Part shown: piece by piece, positions 63,042 through 64,000 of the stretch | Numbering within the stretch: the stretch's first letter is position 1 | Layout: each line of letters begins with the position of its first letter | NCBI GenBank assembly: GCA_017501465.1 | Contig: JAFVWY010000010.1 | Location: 62,001-126,000 of the forward strand | Length of the DNA stretch: 64,000 nucleotides | Source: Bacilli bacterium | GTDB taxonomy: Bacteria; Bacillota_I; Bacilli_A; ML615J-28; CAG-313 | Direction of reading: 5' to 3' | Made by a program: the position numbers and the translations under genes | Notes under the pieces: generated by a model | What the model saw: only the letters and a program-made list of their open reading frames with translations | Databases searched by the model: none | Told to the model about the DNA's origin: nothing

Positions 63042-63480
63042 AGAGTTGATGATTCCTTCCCTTAAGGCAACTACTATGGAGGAGGCGATTGCGGAGCTTT
63101 CGAATGCGATGGCGGCAGGCGGATTCGTCTCTGACGGCGAAGCGCTTGCGCGTCTGGCTCTTGAACGTGAAGCAGTGCTTACGACGCGCATGGAGACGGG
63201 AGTTGCAGTTCCGCATGTGCGTGGAGTTGAGGGCGGCTCGCTTGCGTTTGCACTTGGCATATCGAAGGATGGCATCGTGTGGGACGATTCGGGCGAGAAG
63301 GTGAACTTCATAGTCCTGTCCGCAATTCCCAGCGCGGGCTCTGTATTCTTCCTGAAACTGATGTCTGACCTTATGGCGGTGTTCCGCCGCAAAGCCAGCC
63401 GATTGGCTCTGCTCGAGGCGAAGGATTCCGTTTCGCTGTGGACCGCGCTGGAGAAAGCGACGAACCGCATCATCCGCTGA
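63031..63480 (+). CDS. PTS EIIA domain protein (fructose/nitrogen type), 5' end uncertain
   Basis: 149 residues of a type-2 PTS EIIA domain. The phosphorylatable His is in TGVAVPHVRG (about residue 62), preceded by VLTTRMETG, and the C-terminal half has FFLKLMSDLMAVFRR and a final helix. It could start at the GTG at 63031 as a near-complete domain or be cut by the junction; an in-frame stop lies at 63019. GC-rich codons (CGC, GGC, CTG) differ from every gene to the left, so it belongs to a different organism. Confidence 0.8.
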   Translation: MTSEELMIPSLKATTMEEAIAELSNAMAAGGFVSDGEALARLALEREAVLTTRMETGVAVPHVRGVEGGSLAFALGISKDGIVWDDSGEKVNFIVLSAIPSAGSVFFLKLMSDLMAVFRRKASRLALLEAKDSVSLWTALEKATNRIIR

Positions 63481-63502
63481 CTGCAGATTCGGTCTGTGAA
63501 CG

Positions 63503-63548
63503 AAACGGCGCTTCTTCCCGTGTGGGGGACGCGTCGTTTTTTTTTTAT
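63503..63548. terminator. Terminator between the EIIA gene and the Rex fragment
   Basis: AAACGGCGC (63503-63511) pairs with GCGTCGTTT (63531-63539, one G-T pair), followed by a T run. It is placed to serve both converging genes. Confidence 0.65.
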
Positions 63549-63691
63549 TTGCGGATTGCGGGGGAGAGGGCCGCTAGGCCGACGGTGAGATCGGCGTTCT
63601 TCACGTGCACGACCTTGGGGGCGTTGAGCTGCACTAGTGAGAAGTTCCATATTCCTCGGTTGCCGGCGGCGACGAGCATGTCAGCGTCTGC
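63545..63691 (-). pseudogene. rex: C-terminal fragment of the redox repressor Rex
   Basis: On the minus strand about 48 codons end in a stop at 63545. The translation includes ADMLVAAGNRGIWNFS, then LNAP, VVHVKNADL and GLAALS. This is the C-terminus of Rex, the NADH-sensing transcriptional repressor (consensus AG-x-x-G-I-W-N-F-A-P-V-x-L-x-x-P). Upstream of about 63691 the similarity stops and no N-terminal domain is found to the right, where a different rightward ORF begins. GC-rich codon use matches the EIIA gene, so the two may come from one genome. Confidence 0.65.
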
Positions 63692-63794
63692 AAGAAATAG
63701 ACTGTGATATAATACAGGTTATTCGTATTCGTGTGGATTGGGCAGATGCCGATTCCGCATGAGAAATTTCCCAAGTCAAGAAAGGGCGTGAACC

Positions 63795-64000
63795 GTGACA
63801 AGAAGCACAATTGACGGAAATTTGCATGTTCAGTTTGAAAAGAGGAAGATTGGACTGACGGTATATCCAAGGCTGGGATTCCCATTTTGGAGAATTGTGA
63901 TTGCGGCGATGCTGTTCGCCCATGTAGGGATCGCAAGCACTGTTTACGTGGATTCGAAACTGGACGACTACACTGGGCATGACGGAAGTTCCTGGGCGAA
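63795..64000 (+). CDS. Partial ORF with a membrane helix, running off the window
   Basis: An open frame from a GTG at 63795 (AAAGGGCGTG upstream) to the end of the window, 68 codons. It contains a hydrophobic segment FWRIVIAAMLFAHVGIAST (about residues 31-49). No family is recognised. Moderate GC content, different from both the AT-rich main part and the GC-rich EIIA/Rex part. A TATAAT at 63708-63713 may be its promoter. Overlapping minus-strand frames exist, so the call is weak. Confidence 0.35.
   Translation, partial: MTRSTIDGNLHVQFEKRKIGLTVYPRLGFPFWRIVIAAMLFAHVGIASTVYVDSKLDDYTGHDGSSWA

Noticed and set aside
62952-63650. 232-residue minus-strand ORF across the EIIA gene and the composition break
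   Set aside because: Arg/Ser-rich reading opposite a real GC-rich gene; crosses the probable chimeric junction.
63031-64000. Genomic island acquired by horizontal transfer
   Set aside because: No integrase, repeat or tRNA at the border, one gene cut mid-motif, and a second broken gene soon after; assembly chimera is simpler.

Overview
The first ~63,030 bases are one AT-rich, densely packed bacterial chromosome segment. TGG is the Trp codon and TGA is used as a stop (for example at the end of the HAD phosphatase gene near 51125), so the code is standard and not the Mollicutes code. The gene set points to an anaerobic, fermentative, cell-walled Bacillota, most likely a gut-type lineage of Bacilli/Erysipelotrichia. 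Evidence includes rubrerythrin, acetate kinase, a full glycogen operon, a LysM amidase, and Bacillus-like neighbourhoods (rsmD-coaD-ylbJ, ytxK-ackA, dnaD-nth, rqcH/gmk-rpoZ). Placement below class is inference. No rRNA, tRNA or CRISPR array was seen.

Layout. 1-3300: a degenerate HNH-fold protein, rsmD and coaD, then a leftward cluster of a YlbJ-like membrane protein, an unsignalled amidase and a Tyr/Pro-rich mini-protein that looks sporulation-related. 3570-12641: glycogen metabolism glgB-glgC-glgD-glgA-glgP, then pfkA. 12651-13339: a compact inverted-repeat-bounded element with one membrane-protein gene. 13400-20213: an SGNH esterase, a lipoprotein, proS, a BaiN-like flavoprotein, ytxK-like and ackA. 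20296-24345: two tandem large membrane-anchored beta-rich surface proteins. 24465-33680: dnaE, then glucokinase-phosphoglucomutase-glucose-6-phosphate isomerase followed by a secreted phosphodiester glycosidase. 33779-45740: tgt, a lipoprotein, dnaD-nth, a Cse60-like gene, rqcH, gmk-rpoZ, upp-hpt, a MacB-like ABC protein, a DUF1846 protein and a YfcE-type phosphoesterase. 45762-48612: an ECF sigma factor, a membrane partner and a secreted subtilase. 48727-57480: a NifU-like scaffold with a GGGtGRT protein, a HAD phosphatase, rubrerythrin, a Pr6Pr-type membrane protein, yigZ, a CinA C-terminal amidase, a DUF6273-like lipoprotein, tex and acpP. 57590-59834: a MarR regulator with a long histone H1-like tail, overlapping an M24 aminopeptidase. 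59930-62713: a secreted protein, a membrane-anchored protein, an ABC ATPase and a permease.

At about 63,030 the sequence switches abruptly to GC-rich DNA in the middle of an AT-rich gene. The remainder holds a PTS EIIA gene, a convergent Rex C-terminal fragment and an unrelated partial ORF. This looks like an assembly chimera, possibly with a second junction near 63,690, rather than horizontal transfer.

Regulatory grammar is very regular. Most transcription units start with TTGAAA-like -35, exactly 17 bp, then TATAAT, often with an upstream TG (extended -10). They end in short perfect hairpins with T tracts, several of them shared by convergent genes. The best candidates for something undescribed are the H1-tailed MarR protein, the inverted-repeat single-gene element, the secreted-protein/ABC module at 59930-62713, and the sigma/membrane-partner/subtilase locus.
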